Source of the DNA: Candidatus Latescibacteria bacterium 4484_7
GTDB lineage: Bacteria > Krumholzibacteriota > Krumholzibacteriia > Krumholzibacteriales > Krumholzibacteriaceae
Assembly (NCBI GenBank): GCA_002085285.1
Contig: NATK01000003.1
Coordinates: 1-24,844, forward strand
Reading direction: 5' to 3'
Length of the DNA stretch: 24,844 nucleotides
The notes under the pieces are model-generated. The model made no database searches. It had not been told where the DNA came from and saw only the letters and a list, made by a program, of their open reading frames with translations. Of the stretch, positions 15,431 through 23,508 are shown in pieces (positions within the stretch are counted from its first letter, which is position 1; the number at the start of each line of letters is the position of its first letter). A program made the translations under genes and the position numbers.

Positions 15431-15795
15431 AACGTGTCCACGCGGTAAACACTCACTGTACAATGGTTGAATCGTTACAATCGCTTGTCAAAATGCAGGT
15501 TGGATGTTTCGAGGTGGATTTTGCCCTCGCTGTTTGTAAATGGTGTTGACATCTTTCGCAAGAAAAAAAGCTCTCGATCGCACCCCCTTAGTTTCCGTAA
15601 CATTGTGTTTGACAGCAAGTTGAGAACTTTCTGGTCGCATCGTTCGTATCGGGCATCCAACTTGCCTTGGAACCGGTTGGAATGGATGATAAGGTGTGTG
15701 AGGGATGTGGTAAGTGGATGTGATGTGGATCACGACCTATCGTCCATTCCTTTCATCGAATCTGCGGGGACTGGTCTTTCTCCGTGAACGGCGGG
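15431..15795. other. 365 bp convergent intergenic region with long inverted repeats
   Basis: No convincing gene is seen between the convergent HD-GYP and cdaA genes; a 106-codon open frame here lacks recognisable protein features and a ribosome site. GCAGGTTGGATG (15494-15505) pairs with CATCCAACTTGC (15654-15665), 12 pairs with one G-U. The same right arm also pairs perfectly with GCAAGTTG (15615-15622), so two folds compete. TTGACA occurs at 15545-15550 and 15609-15614, but no good -10 follows at 17 bases. It could hold a small RNA or a terminator region; no clear hairpin with a T-tract was found. Confidence 0.4.
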
Positions 15796-16572
15796 TTACG
15801 CTGTTGCAGGCATCTCTTCGCTCTTTATCCCGATTCTTGCGATCAGTTCGTTGCGCAGTGCGTTGATGTCGAGGTTTCGCTTCAGCTTGCCGTCCGCTGC
15901 AATCGATATCGTTCTTGTTTCCTCGCTCACCATGATTACTATGGCGTCGCTTTCTTCGGAAAGGCCGAGGCCGGCTCTATGCCTGGTTCCCAGCGATTTT
16001 TGAATCCTTGGATTCTGAGAGAGCGGCAGGATGCACCCTGCGGCGATGATGCGGTTCTTTTCAATGATCACGGCTCCGTCGTGAAGAGGGCTCGGCGGAG
16101 TGAAAATCGTGACGATGAGATCGGCGCTGATGCGCGAATCTATCTGGGTGCCTGTTTCGATAAAGTTCTTTAGCCCCACGTTCCTCTCGATGACGATGAT
16201 TGCTCCGAGTCCCTTGTCGACGAGCATCTGCACAGCCTTCACTATCTCGCTTACCATGCTTGATTCCTCGAGCTTGAGGAAGAATCCGAGGAACCTGTTT
16301 TTCCCAAGGAGCGTCAATCCCTTTCGTAGCTCGGGCTGGAAGAGTATTATAAATGTGACAACCCAGACCGTCTTGAGGCTGCTGAGGATCCAGTTCAATG
16401 CGTGTAGATTGACCCATTGAGCGATGAAAGAAAGTATTATCAGAACGATGAGCCCCATGATCATCTGCGCGGCCCTCGTTCCTTTTACGAGAAGAAGGAG
16501 ACGGTAGAATAGATACGCCACGATGAGGATATCTATCGTATCTATCAGTAGATTTATGTGAAACACGTTCAA
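15796..16572 (-). CDS. cdaA: Diadenylate cyclase CdaA (c-di-AMP synthase)
   Basis: CdaA makes c-di-AMP from two ATP at the inner face of the membrane; the messenger controls potassium, osmolyte and wall homeostasis. The 258 residues match the family. Three N-terminal membrane helices (about 8-78) are followed by a DAC domain with SPLHDGAVII (Asp165-Ala167) and GTRHRAGLG (Arg197-Arg199), the two catalytic motifs. The start is TTG at 16572, overlapping the folP stop; a GTG at 16566 is an alternative. A purine-rich ribosome site (GGAAGGGAAGAG) precedes it. CdaA is often followed by the regulator gene cdaR (ybbR), but here the next stretch is an intergenic region, so any CdaR is elsewhere or absent. 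Confidence 0.96.
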   Translation of the reverse strand: MNVFHINLLIDTIDILIVAYLFYRLLLLVKGTRAAQMIMGLIVLIILSFIAQWVNLHALNWILSSLKTVWVVTFIILFQPELRKGLTLLGKNRFLGFFLKLEESSMVSEIVKAVQMLVDKGLGAIIVIERNVGLKNFIETGTQIDSRISADLIVTIFTPPSPLHDGAVIIEKNRIIAAGCILPLSQNPRIQKSLGTRHRAGLGLSEESDAIVIMVSEETRTISIAADGKLKRNLDINALRNELIARIGIKSEEMPATA

Positions 16573-17783
16573 GGCTTCTCTTCCCTTCCTCTGATTTTTC
16601 CCCAGACCTTTATGTAATCGGCTGTTTCTTTTACGTCGTGAACACGGATGATCTGCGCTCCGCCGTCCAGTATCTTCCCCAGTGCCGCAAGTCCTCCTGC
16701 AACCCTTTCACCGGGGTCGGCGCCGGTGATCGCCCCTATGAATGACTTTCTCGAGTGCCCCACCATGACGGGAAAGCCGAGTGATCTGAATTCGGTAAGA
16801 CATGCGACTATGTCGAGGTTGTCTTCCAATCTTTTACCGAATCCTATCCCCGGGTCAATGATAATCTTTTCTCTTTTCAATCCGGCACCGATCAATTCTT
16901 CGGTCCGCACGGCAAACCAGTCGAAGATTTCGGTGACGACGTCGTCGTAGGTAGGGTTTTTCTGCATGTTTTCCGGCGTGCCCTTCATGTGCATCGCCAC
17001 TACCGGCGTGTCGTATCTTACTGCGACTTCGGGCATTCTGGCGTCGTGTCTCAAGGCGCTTATATCGTTTACGAGTTCTGCCCCGGCTCGGATCGCAGCC
17101 TCGGCGACGTCGGCCTTCCTCGTATCTATCGAGATCGGCACATCCAGCCTCTCTGCGAGTGCCTCTATGACTGGAACGACCCTTGCCTTTTCCTCTTCTG
17201 GGCCCAATTCTGCGGCTCCGGGGCGGCTCGATTCGCCTCCCACGTCTATAATCGAGGCGCCTTCTTCGACCATCTCCAGTGCCCTCTCTACTGCCCTGGG
17301 GACTTTGTTGTAGAGACCGCCGTCGCTGAAGCTGTCCGGAGTGACGTTGAGTATTCCCATGATGATCGGGCCTCCGCCGAGGTCGATAGAGCCTCCGGGA
17401 AGAGGAATCTCCGTGGGCGGTTTCTTTATTCTTTCGAGGATGCTGACTATGTCGGCTGCAAGGGATTTGAGTTTGAAGGGCTGATGCTCTAGCTTTGAAG
17501 GGAGGGCCTCGAGCCTCCTCTCGTCTGAAATGATGAGTACGGGGGCGTCGAATGTCTCACCCCTGATCGTGTCCCTGTGAACGGCCGCATCAGCACCGAG
17601 AGAGAGGAGCTGCTGCTTGAGAATGTTTGCTGCGGGTGCAGTAAGTCCTTCGACTCGAACGATGTGTATCTTCGATTTGGATAGCAGGATTTCTATGCCA
17701 TGCTCGTCAATGCCGGTAGAGAGGAGATTTCTCCTCGTTATTTCTTCTTTTCCCGGAGTGATAAAACGAATTCTGTAATCCAT
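16569..17783 (-). CDS. folP: Dihydropteroate synthase with N-terminal extension
   Basis: Dihydropteroate synthase joins p-aminobenzoate to the pterin pyrophosphate in folate synthesis and is the sulfonamide target. The core, about residues 138-398, shows IMGILNVTPDSFSDGG, IIDVGGESSRPGA, PISIDTRKADVA, ELVNDIS, AMHMKGTPENMQ, IIDPGIGFGKRLEDN and VGHSRKSFIG. The first roughly 125 residues are an added domain not found in the about 280-residue E. coli enzyme; longer forms occur in several bacterial and archaeal lineages and the function of the extension is not known to me. The gene lies 6 bases after ftsH and overlaps cdaA by 4 bases, so translation is probably coupled. Confidence 0.96.
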   Translation of the reverse strand: MDYRIRFITPGKEEITRRNLLSTGIDEHGIEILLSKSKIHIVRVEGLTAPAANILKQQLLSLGADAAVHRDTIRGETFDAPVLIISDERRLEALPSKLEHQPFKLKSLAADIVSILERIKKPPTEIPLPGGSIDLGGGPIIMGILNVTPDSFSDGGLYNKVPRAVERALEMVEEGASIIDVGGESSRPGAAELGPEEEKARVVPVIEALAERLDVPISIDTRKADVAEAAIRAGAELVNDISALRHDARMPEVAVRYDTPVVAMHMKGTPENMQKNPTYDDVVTEIFDWFAVRTEELIGAGLKREKIIIDPGIGFGKRLEDNLDIVACLTEFRSLGFPVMVGHSRKSFIGAITGADPGERVAGGLAALGKILDGGAQIIRVHDVKETADYIKVWGKIRGREEKP

Positions 17784-17789
17784 TAAATC

Positions 17790-19844
17790 TCAATCGGCAG
17801 TTTGATTCGGCTCTTCACCTTCGCCAGTTTCACCTTCACCAGGTTCCGGATTCGATTCTTTCTCCTCACCGGTCGCTTCCGCTTTTGCTTCTACGGCTTC
17901 GGTCTTTTCTTCTTTCCTCATTGGCGGAAGTTTTCCGCCGTTTATCAAAATCTTGACATCGTTTCCGTCGAGGACTTCGCGCTCGAGCAGCGCTTCAGCG
18001 ATACTGTGAAGCTGATCTATATGCTCGTTGATTATGTTTTTCGCCCTGAGATAGCATTCGTGGACGATGTTTTTTACCTCGTTGTCTATCTCCCTCGCCG
18101 TTTCCTCGCTGTAGTCTCTTCGAACGGCGATCTCCTTGCCGAGGAATATCTGTTCGTCATGGTCGCCGTAGGTGATGGGGCCGAGACGTTCACTCATTCC
18201 CCACTGTGTAACCATCCTTCTCGCGAGATTCGAGGCCTCTTTGATGTCGTTGTAGGCACCGCTCCCGATTCGTTTCATCACGAGTTCTTCGGCTACCCTG
18301 CCTCCCATTAGTAGAGAGATCGTGTCGAAACACCATTCCTTCGAATACTCTGTCCTGTCGTCGTCGGGCAGGAAATAGGTGAGCCCTGCGGCTCTTCCTC
18401 TTGGGATGATCGTAACCTTATGTATTGGATCGGCATGCTTGAGGAACGAGCCGACTATTGCATGGCCGGCCTCATGGTATGCAGTCATCCGCTTCGTATC
18501 TTCCTTCAGCACCCTGCTCTTTCTTTCCGGTCCCAGCAGCACCTTGTCCTTGGCTTCATCGAACTCGGTCATGCTGACCTTATCTTTGTTTCTTCTCGCC
18601 GCCAGCAGAGCTGCCTCGTTGACCATGTTTGCAATGTCTGCGCCCGACATACCCGGCGTGCCTCTTGCAATGATCTCGAGGTCCACGTCGTCGTCGAGAG
18701 GAACCTTCCGCGTGTGAACCTTGAGTATTCCGAGACGGCCTCTTAGGTCGGGCATGTCTACAACGATTCTTCTGTCGAAGCGTCCCGGTCTGAGCAGTGC
18801 GGGGTCGAGGACGTCTGGCCTGTTCGTCGCCGCGAGAAGTATGACGCCTTCATTCGTTTCGAAGCCGTCCATCTCGACGAGCAACTGATTGAGGGTCTGT
18901 TCCCTTTCATCATGCCCGCCGCCGAGGCCTGCGCCCCTGTGCCTTCCCACAGCATCGAGCTCGTCGATGAAGAGAATGCACGGCGCGTGTTTCTTGCCCT
19001 TCTCGAAGAGGTCTCTCACGCGGCTTGCGCCGACTCCAACGAACATTTCTACGAAATCGGATCCGCTCATGCTGAAGAATGGCACTCCCGCCTCACCGGC
19101 AACCGCCCTTGCGAGGAGTGTCTTGCCCGTTCCGGGTCTTCCGAGAAGAAGCACCCCCTTGGGGATACGTCCTCCGAGCCTCTGAAACCGTTTCGGATCC
19201 TTGAGAAATTCGATGATCTCCTGGAGCTCTTCCTTTGCCTCATCGGCACCGGCTACGTCGTCGAAGGTAACCCTCGGTCTCTTGGCGTCTATCATCTTCG
19301 CCTTGCTCTTGCCAAAGGAGAACGCCTTATTCCCGCCGGCCTGCATCTGCCTCATCAGCAGGATCCACAGTATTAGCACTGCGAGCAGAGGGAGAGCGGT
19401 GGCGAGAGTTTTCACCCAGACACTGCTGCCTGGGAATTCAGCCTCGATCTGCGCATCGGGGTTCTTCGCCCATACCTTTTCGGGCAGATCCTTGTCCTCG
19501 GCGGGCAGTATGACCTTGAAGCTCTTTATCGCGGTTTCGCCTTTTCCCATGGGAAGGGGTATCGGTTTCACCAGCGTTCCCTTCACCTCGAGCCCTTTTA
19601 TCTTGAGGGTTGCAATGTTGCCGTTGTCGATCTGTTTTACGAATTGAGTGTAGTTGAGCGGCCATTCCCTCTGTCTGTTCGAGTTGAAGAAGAGGATTGC
19701 CATGAAAAACAGTATCAGCACGAAGATCCAGATAGCCATCGATTTCGACGGCTTCTGCTGTTGAGGAGGTGGGCCTTGCGGCCAGTTCCTTCTCTGCCGG
19801 GGAGATCTCCTCGGGGTTTGCTTTTTTTTGTTATTTTCTGTCAT
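17790..19844 (-). CDS. ftsH: ATP-dependent zinc metalloprotease FtsH
   Basis: FtsH is a hexameric inner-membrane AAA+ protease that degrades misassembled membrane proteins and short-lived regulators. The 684 residues show a Pro/Arg-rich cytoplasmic tail (1-35), membrane helix 36-54, a periplasmic domain, membrane helix 144-163, Walker A GRPGTGKT (235-242; Arg replaces the usual Pro), Walker B LFIDE (291-295) and the arginine-finger region LLRPGRFDR. The zinc site is HEAGH (457-461) with Asp533 as likely third ligand. A Glu-rich tail of about 40 residues ends the protein. ATG 19844 has AAAGGA 6 bases upstream. A TATAAA box at 19862-19867 may be a local promoter; a matching -35 is not clear. 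Confidence 0.98.
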   Translation of the reverse strand: MTENNKKKQTPRRSPRQRRNWPQGPPPQQQKPSKSMAIWIFVLILFFMAILFFNSNRQREWPLNYTQFVKQIDNGNIATLKIKGLEVKGTLVKPIPLPMGKGETAIKSFKVILPAEDKDLPEKVWAKNPDAQIEAEFPGSSVWVKTLATALPLLAVLILWILLMRQMQAGGNKAFSFGKSKAKMIDAKRPRVTFDDVAGADEAKEELQEIIEFLKDPKRFQRLGGRIPKGVLLLGRPGTGKTLLARAVAGEAGVPFFSMSGSDFVEMFVGVGASRVRDLFEKGKKHAPCILFIDELDAVGRHRGAGLGGGHDEREQTLNQLLVEMDGFETNEGVILLAATNRPDVLDPALLRPGRFDRRIVVDMPDLRGRLGILKVHTRKVPLDDDVDLEIIARGTPGMSGADIANMVNEAALLAARRNKDKVSMTEFDEAKDKVLLGPERKSRVLKEDTKRMTAYHEAGHAIVGSFLKHADPIHKVTIIPRGRAAGLTYFLPDDDRTEYSKEWCFDTISLLMGGRVAEELVMKRIGSGAYNDIKEASNLARRMVTQWGMSERLGPITYGDHDEQIFLGKEIAVRRDYSEETAREIDNEVKNIVHECYLRAKNIINEHIDQLHSIAEALLEREVLDGNDVKILINGGKLPPMRKEEKTEAVEAKAEATGEEKESNPEPGEGETGEGEEPNQTAD

Positions 19845-19861
19845 ATGTAATCCTTTTGATA

Positions 19862-19867
19862 TTTATA
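19862..19867 (-). promoter_or_regulatory. Possible -10 element upstream of ftsH
   Basis: TATAAA on the minus strand, in an AT-rich stretch between hpt and ftsH. No good -35 was found at 16-18 bases, so it may be weak. It could give ftsH extra expression beyond read-through from hpt. Confidence 0.25.
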
Positions 19868-19953
19868 CAAAATTTTACACAAAGAAGATAATCAAAAAGC
19901 GCTCCTTTGTCCAATGTGAAAAACGGCGGAAATGCGGGGGAGTCGAGCAGTTT

Positions 19954-20592
19954 TCAGGTATGAATCGGACCCTTTTCTTTCTCAATGCCTCTCGAGCCAC
20001 CTGCCTGTGAAATCTTACTCCCCTTCGTTCGATAGTTCTCTCTCTGGTGAATCACCCGTTCGCTCCGTTTGCCTTCAAAGGAAAGTTCAGCTATGTAGTT
20101 GAGATTTCTGAACATTTCCCTGAAGTCGAGGCCGTAACCGACGACGAATATGTCGGGGATCGTAAAGCCAATATAGTCCACGTTCACCTCGACTTCTCTG
20201 GAAGAGGGCTTGTCGAGCAGCGAACAAACCCTTATGCTTTTTGCGTTCCTCGAGGAGAGCAGATCGATCAGATGCCTGACCGTATGCCCTGTATCGACAA
20301 TACCCTCGACTATGATGATGTTTCTTCCGTCTATGTCTCTCTTCAGGTCGTTTATGATTCTTACGTTCTTTTCCCGCTCTGTTCCCTTCGAATAGCTCGA
20401 AGCGGTGATGAAGTCGATCTCATGAGGAATGGTGAGGTTTCGCACGAGATCCGCGAAGAAGATGAATGCTCCCTTGAGAAGGCTTATCAAGACAGGATTC
20501 TCTTCTCTGTAATCGTTCGAGATCTCGGCGGCAAGCTCTTCGATCCTTCTCTGGATCTCGTCCGCTGCAAGCACGACCTTTCCAGGGTTCAT
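19954..20592 (-). CDS. hpt: Hypoxanthine phosphoribosyltransferase
   Basis: Hpt salvages hypoxanthine or guanine with PRPP to form IMP or GMP. From the chosen start the protein has 212 residues, about 30 longer than usual because of a basic C-terminal tail. Visible marks are VLISLLKGAFIFFADL, SSYSKGT and the PRPP loop NIIIVEGIVDTGHT. In that loop the usual Glu-Asp pair reads Glu96-Gly97, while the catalytic Asp100 is kept. Three in-frame ATGs occur at 20607, 20598 and 20592; the last is preferred because AAAGGG (20604-20599) lies 6 bases before it. A promoter candidate lies at 20633-20660. It sits between tilS and ftsH, an order seen in many bacteria. Confidence 0.93.
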   Translation of the reverse strand: MNPGKVVLAADEIQRRIEELAAEISNDYREENPVLISLLKGAFIFFADLVRNLTIPHEIDFITASSYSKGTEREKNVRIINDLKRDIDGRNIIIVEGIVDTGHTVRHLIDLLSSRNAKSIRVCSLLDKPSSREVEVNVDYIGFTIPDIFVVGYGLDFREMFRNLNYIAELSFEGKRSERVIHQRENYRTKGSKISQAGGSRGIEKEKGPIHT

Positions 20593-20632
20593 CTTCATCC
20601 CTTTCATCTATTCGGTCCATTTTACCTATTCT

Positions 20633-20660
20633 ATCATAAAGGGACATTTTTTCTAATCAA
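20633..20660 (-). promoter_or_regulatory. Sigma70-type promoter upstream of hpt
   Basis: On the minus strand, TTGATT (20660-20655), a 16-base spacer and TATGAT (20638-20633, 5 of 6) lie 26-68 bases before the hpt starts. It would make hpt, ftsH, folP and cdaA partly independent of tilS. Confidence 0.5.
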
Positions 20661-20788
20661 AAACCGTGTGGAGCGCCAATAAAAGTGTTTTCCCTGATCA
20701 AAAATCCTACGTGGTGCTACCGTAAAATGTCAAAAGGGAGTTTTTTTCTTGCATCACAAATGGGCGGCGCCAGGGAAAAGATCTATCT

Positions 20789-22186
20789 TTATATTTTGTC
20801 GATAGTTATTCGGATGGCTCTTTTCGCCTTCGGTCCGATTCTCATCCTTTCGTCCGAGACGACGCCCGGGATCCAGAAGATACCTCCTTTGTCTTCGAAA
20901 ACGGGGATTCTGTCCCTTTTGGAAAGAGGGACCTTCTTGTCTATGAATATGTCGCTGAGTTTTTTTGTTCCTTTCATGCCGAACGGTCTTATGTTATCAC
21001 CCATTTTTCGTCTTCTTATCCTAAGCGGGAAGCGGATCGAGCGAAAGTAGCCCGTGCCCGAATCGTTTCTGATCTTCCCGTCGTCTCCGGCCGGGACCTC
21101 TTCGATCGTCACCCTCATCCCCCAATCGGGCAGATTGAATTCCCCCGTGCCCGTGATAGTGCACTCGTTCATATCGCTCGTGCCGCCCCGGCCGCTCTTT
21201 GCCCTCCTTCGCCTGAAGACGATGTCGCCGTGTTCTTTCGCCGTCTCTATGCCGAAGGGGAGTTGTACGACCTTTCCCGATGTCGATGTCGATATAAGCC
21301 TTTTCACCGAGTCGTAGTGATGCTTATCGACGTCCTGGAAAATGCCGAAATTCTCTTTGAGAATGGAATCGACGAGGAGAAAGATCTCGAAGTCGGAGAG
21401 GTCTTTTATACTGGACGATTTCAGGGTTACGGATTCGAAGGAGTCACCTTCGTCGGGTGCGGATACGAGCCCGTCGAGTCTGCCGGTCAGCGCCTCGAGC
21501 GCCTCTGCGACATTCTCTCCGAGCCTTAGGAGCGATTCCCTGAAACGTGGGTTGAAGTTCTTCGTTATATATGGAATGAGTCTGTGCCTTATCCTGTTCC
21601 GCATGAGGCTCGTATCACTGTTCGTCTTGTCCACCGCATAGTTGAGTTTACGGGATTTCAGAAAGTCGAGCAGCTCGGACCTCGTGCATGTAAGGATCGG
21701 ACGAATGAAGTGCCCCCTCGAGGCAGGTATCCCCGCCAGTCCTCTGAGCCCCGAACCCCTTATGATGTGATGGAGGATCGTTTCGACCTGGTCGTCCGCT
21801 GTGTGGCCGAGTGCGATGCCCCGGGCTCCCCATTTTTTCGCCGTGCTCTCGAGGTACCCGAATCTCTCGAGTCTTGCAGCCTCTTCGATCCCGAGCCTGA
21901 GCCTTTTGCTCACTGCTGGCACATCGCCTGCACCGAGGAAAAAGGGGATGCCGAGCTTCGACGAGTATCTTCTCACGAGCTCGATCTCCCGCTCGACGCC
22001 CGTTCTTATCCCGTGGTCGAAGTAGGCCGCCGCTATCTCGAAGCCGAATTTGTCCTTTAGCTCGTCGAGTATGAACAGAAGCGATATCGAGTCCGGACCG
22101 CCCGATACGGCGACGAGAACCTTATCGCCACTCTTTATCAGCTTTTGTTTGGATAGAAACGCGCTTACCTTTTTGATACAATCCAT
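20789..22186 (-). CDS. tilS: tRNA(Ile)-lysidine synthase TilS
   Basis: TilS attaches lysine to cytidine 34 of tRNA-Ile with anticodon CAU, changing both its codon (AUA) and its charging from Met to Ile; it is normally essential. The chosen ATG at 22186 gives 465 residues beginning MDCIKKVSAF, with the PP-loop motif VAVSGGPDS near residues 25-33, then AYFDHGIR, ALGHTADDQVETILHHIIRGSGLRGLAGI and RPIL, and a C-terminal TilS domain (MGDNIRPFGMKGTKKLSDIFIDKKVP). A longer in-frame start at 22279 would begin against the tRNA 3' end and add 31 residues unlike the family. The ribosome site is weak. It lies 95 bases after a tRNA with a CAU anticodon, so the two may share a transcript. Confidence 0.96.
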   Translation of the reverse strand: MDCIKKVSAFLSKQKLIKSGDKVLVAVSGGPDSISLLFILDELKDKFGFEIAAAYFDHGIRTGVEREIELVRRYSSKLGIPFFLGAGDVPAVSKRLRLGIEEAARLERFGYLESTAKKWGARGIALGHTADDQVETILHHIIRGSGLRGLAGIPASRGHFIRPILTCTRSELLDFLKSRKLNYAVDKTNSDTSLMRNRIRHRLIPYITKNFNPRFRESLLRLGENVAEALEALTGRLDGLVSAPDEGDSFESVTLKSSSIKDLSDFEIFLLVDSILKENFGIFQDVDKHHYDSVKRLISTSTSGKVVQLPFGIETAKEHGDIVFRRRRAKSGRGGTSDMNECTITGTGEFNLPDWGMRVTIEEVPAGDDGKIRNDSGTGYFRSIRFPLRIRRRKMGDNIRPFGMKGTKKLSDIFIDKKVPLSKRDRIPVFEDKGGIFWIPGVVSDERMRIGPKAKRAIRITIDKI

Positions 22187-22281
22187 CTTATCAGCGGGTG
22201 GAATCGACGGACTCGTTCGATTCGGGAAAAAGCATGGTAGAATTGTCTCCTCGATTATATCCAAGGGCCGACTCTGCAAGA

Positions 22282-22358
22282 TGGTGGCGGTGCAGGGATT
22301 CGAACCCCGGACACGAAGATTATGATTCTCCTGCTCTAACCGACTGAGCTACACCGCC
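22282..22358 (-). tRNA. tRNA with CAU anticodon, most likely elongator tRNA-Met
   Basis: A complete 77-base cloverleaf is seen on the minus strand. The acceptor GGCGGTG pairs perfectly with CACCGCC, the D-arm is GCTC...GAGC and the anticodon loop is ATCATAA (anticodon CAT). A 5-base variable loop, T-loop TTCGAAT, discriminator A and encoded CCA follow. There is no initiator mark, because the first acceptor pair is G-C. The GGCGGTG acceptor and the AATCATAATC arm resemble elongator tRNA-Met, but tRNA-Ile2 (CAU), the TilS substrate, has the same anticodon and cannot be fully excluded. Confidence 0.93.
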
Positions 22359-22371
22359 ACTCCAGTTAATA

Positions 22372-22399
22372 GTAATAAACGAAATACCCCCTATGTCAA
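22372..22399 (-). promoter_or_regulatory. Sigma70-type promoter for the tRNA/tilS unit
   Basis: On the minus strand, a perfect TTGACA (22399-22394), a 16-base spacer and TATTAC (22377-22372, 4 of 6) lie 14 bases before the mature tRNA 5' end. This suits a stable RNA gene with a short leader. Confidence 0.5.
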
Positions 22400-22429
22400 G
22401 CGAAAACAAGTCCTTGCGGGGATAATCCC

Positions 22430-22458
22430 TTGATACTGCGTGGTGTTTCTGTTATAGA
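22430..22458 (+). promoter_or_regulatory. Sigma70-type promoter upstream of the reductoisomerase gene
   Basis: TTGATA (22430-22435, 5 of 6), a 17-base spacer and TATAGA (22453-22458, 4 of 6) lie about 37 bases before ATG 22495. It faces away from the tRNA promoter. Confidence 0.5.
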
Positions 22459-22494
22459 TATTTGGACGATTGAACTCGTGGGGTGTTTTTAACT

Positions 22495-23505
22495 ATGGAT
22501 TTGATAGATGAAAAAAGCGTCGATAGAGAGTTTCTGAGGACAAAGAGCATCGTCGTGATGGGATACGGGAATCAGGGGCGTCCTCAGGCGCTCAACCTGA
22601 GAGACAGCGGTTTAGATGTCAAGATAGCCGCGCGAGAGGGCGGCAAAGGGTTCAGAAAGGCGCTCGATGACGGCTTCGAGGTCGTAGGGATGGAAGAAGG
22701 GATCGGCATGGCCGATGTGCTGATGTTCCTTCTGCCCGACGAGGTGCACCGAGAGGTGTTCGAGGCGTTTGTGGACGGCAGGCTGAGGAGCGGTTCCGCC
22801 GTAGTTTTTGCCCACGGATTTTCCGTCGCGTTCGATGAGGTAAGCTCTGACAGGTACGACATGATCCTCGTAGCTCCAAAGGGGCAGGGGGCGAAGCTGA
22901 GGGAGAGGTATATCGAGGGCTCTGGACTTCCTGCACTGATCGGCGTCGAAAACGACGCATCGGGTCAAGCCTGGAAGACAGCGGCAGCTATAGCATGGGG
23001 AATAGGGTGTCTCAGAGTCGGAGCCTACAGGACGACATTCAGGGAAGAAGCCGTTAGCGACCTCTTTGGAGAGCAAGCGGTTCTTTGCGGAGGAGTTCCC
23101 GCACTCGTCAAGGGGGCCTTCGATGTACTCGTTGAGAGGGGATTCAGCCCTGAAACTGCATACTTCGAATGTCTCTATGAGCTAAAGATTATCGTCGACC
23201 TCTTTTACGAACGGGGATTCTCGGGGATGCGCGATGTCATAAGCGGCACAGCCGCTTACGGCAGCCTGAAGTTTGGCGAGGGAATCATCGATGAGCATGT
23301 TATCGATTCGATGCGCAGGCTACTCGACAGGATAGAGAGCGGCGAATTCTCCCGCAACTGGCTGATGGAATCGGCCGAAGGCGCCCCAGAGCTAAAAGAG
23401 TTGAAATCAACCGAAAAAAGACTTTTAATCGAGAAGGTGGGAGCGAAGATTCGTGGGCGATTGAGAAGAAATGGAACGGTCGGACGAAAGGATGAAAAGA
23501 GGTAG
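22495..23505 (+). CDS. ilvC: Ketol-acid reductoisomerase (class I), divergent
   Basis: IlvC rearranges and reduces acetolactate-type acids in valine, leucine and isoleucine synthesis. The 336 residues from ATG 22495 are class I length (GTG 22483 is in frame but leaves little room for a ribosome site). The Mg-binding residues are kept: Asp189 and Glu193 in DLFGEQAVLCGG, Glu225 and Glu229 in YFECLYELKIIVDL, with Ser250 and His107 (FAHGF). Departures from the family are GYGNQGRPQ for GYGSQGHAQ, KGQGA for KGPGH (129-133), SGTAAYG for SNTAEYG, and a cofactor loop with Gly at both usual Ser positions (REGGKGF). No ilvB, ilvN or leu genes adjoin it. It may be a specialised paralogue or an NADH-using form. 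The lipoprotein gene follows after 3 bases. Confidence 0.85.
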   Translation: MDLIDEKSVDREFLRTKSIVVMGYGNQGRPQALNLRDSGLDVKIAAREGGKGFRKALDDGFEVVGMEEGIGMADVLMFLLPDEVHREVFEAFVDGRLRSGSAVVFAHGFSVAFDEVSSDRYDMILVAPKGQGAKLRERYIEGSGLPALIGVENDASGQAWKTAAAIAWGIGCLRVGAYRTTFREEAVSDLFGEQAVLCGGVPALVKGAFDVLVERGFSPETAYFECLYELKIIVDLFYERGFSGMRDVISGTAAYGSLKFGEGIIDEHVIDSMRRLLDRIESGEFSRNWLMESAEGAPELKELKSTEKRLLIEKVGAKIRGRLRRNGTVGRKDEKR

Positions 23506-23508
23506 GGA

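Noticed and set aside
15545..15614. TTGACA boxes as promoters in the convergent gap
   Set aside because: No -10 element at 16-18 bases after either box.
15467..15787. Open frame of 106 codons in the convergent gap
   Set aside because: No ribosome site, odd composition and no domain; structured repeats run through it.
20685..21050. Plus-strand frame opposite the tilS end
   Set aside because: It is antisense to the conserved C-terminal TilS region and has no features of its own.
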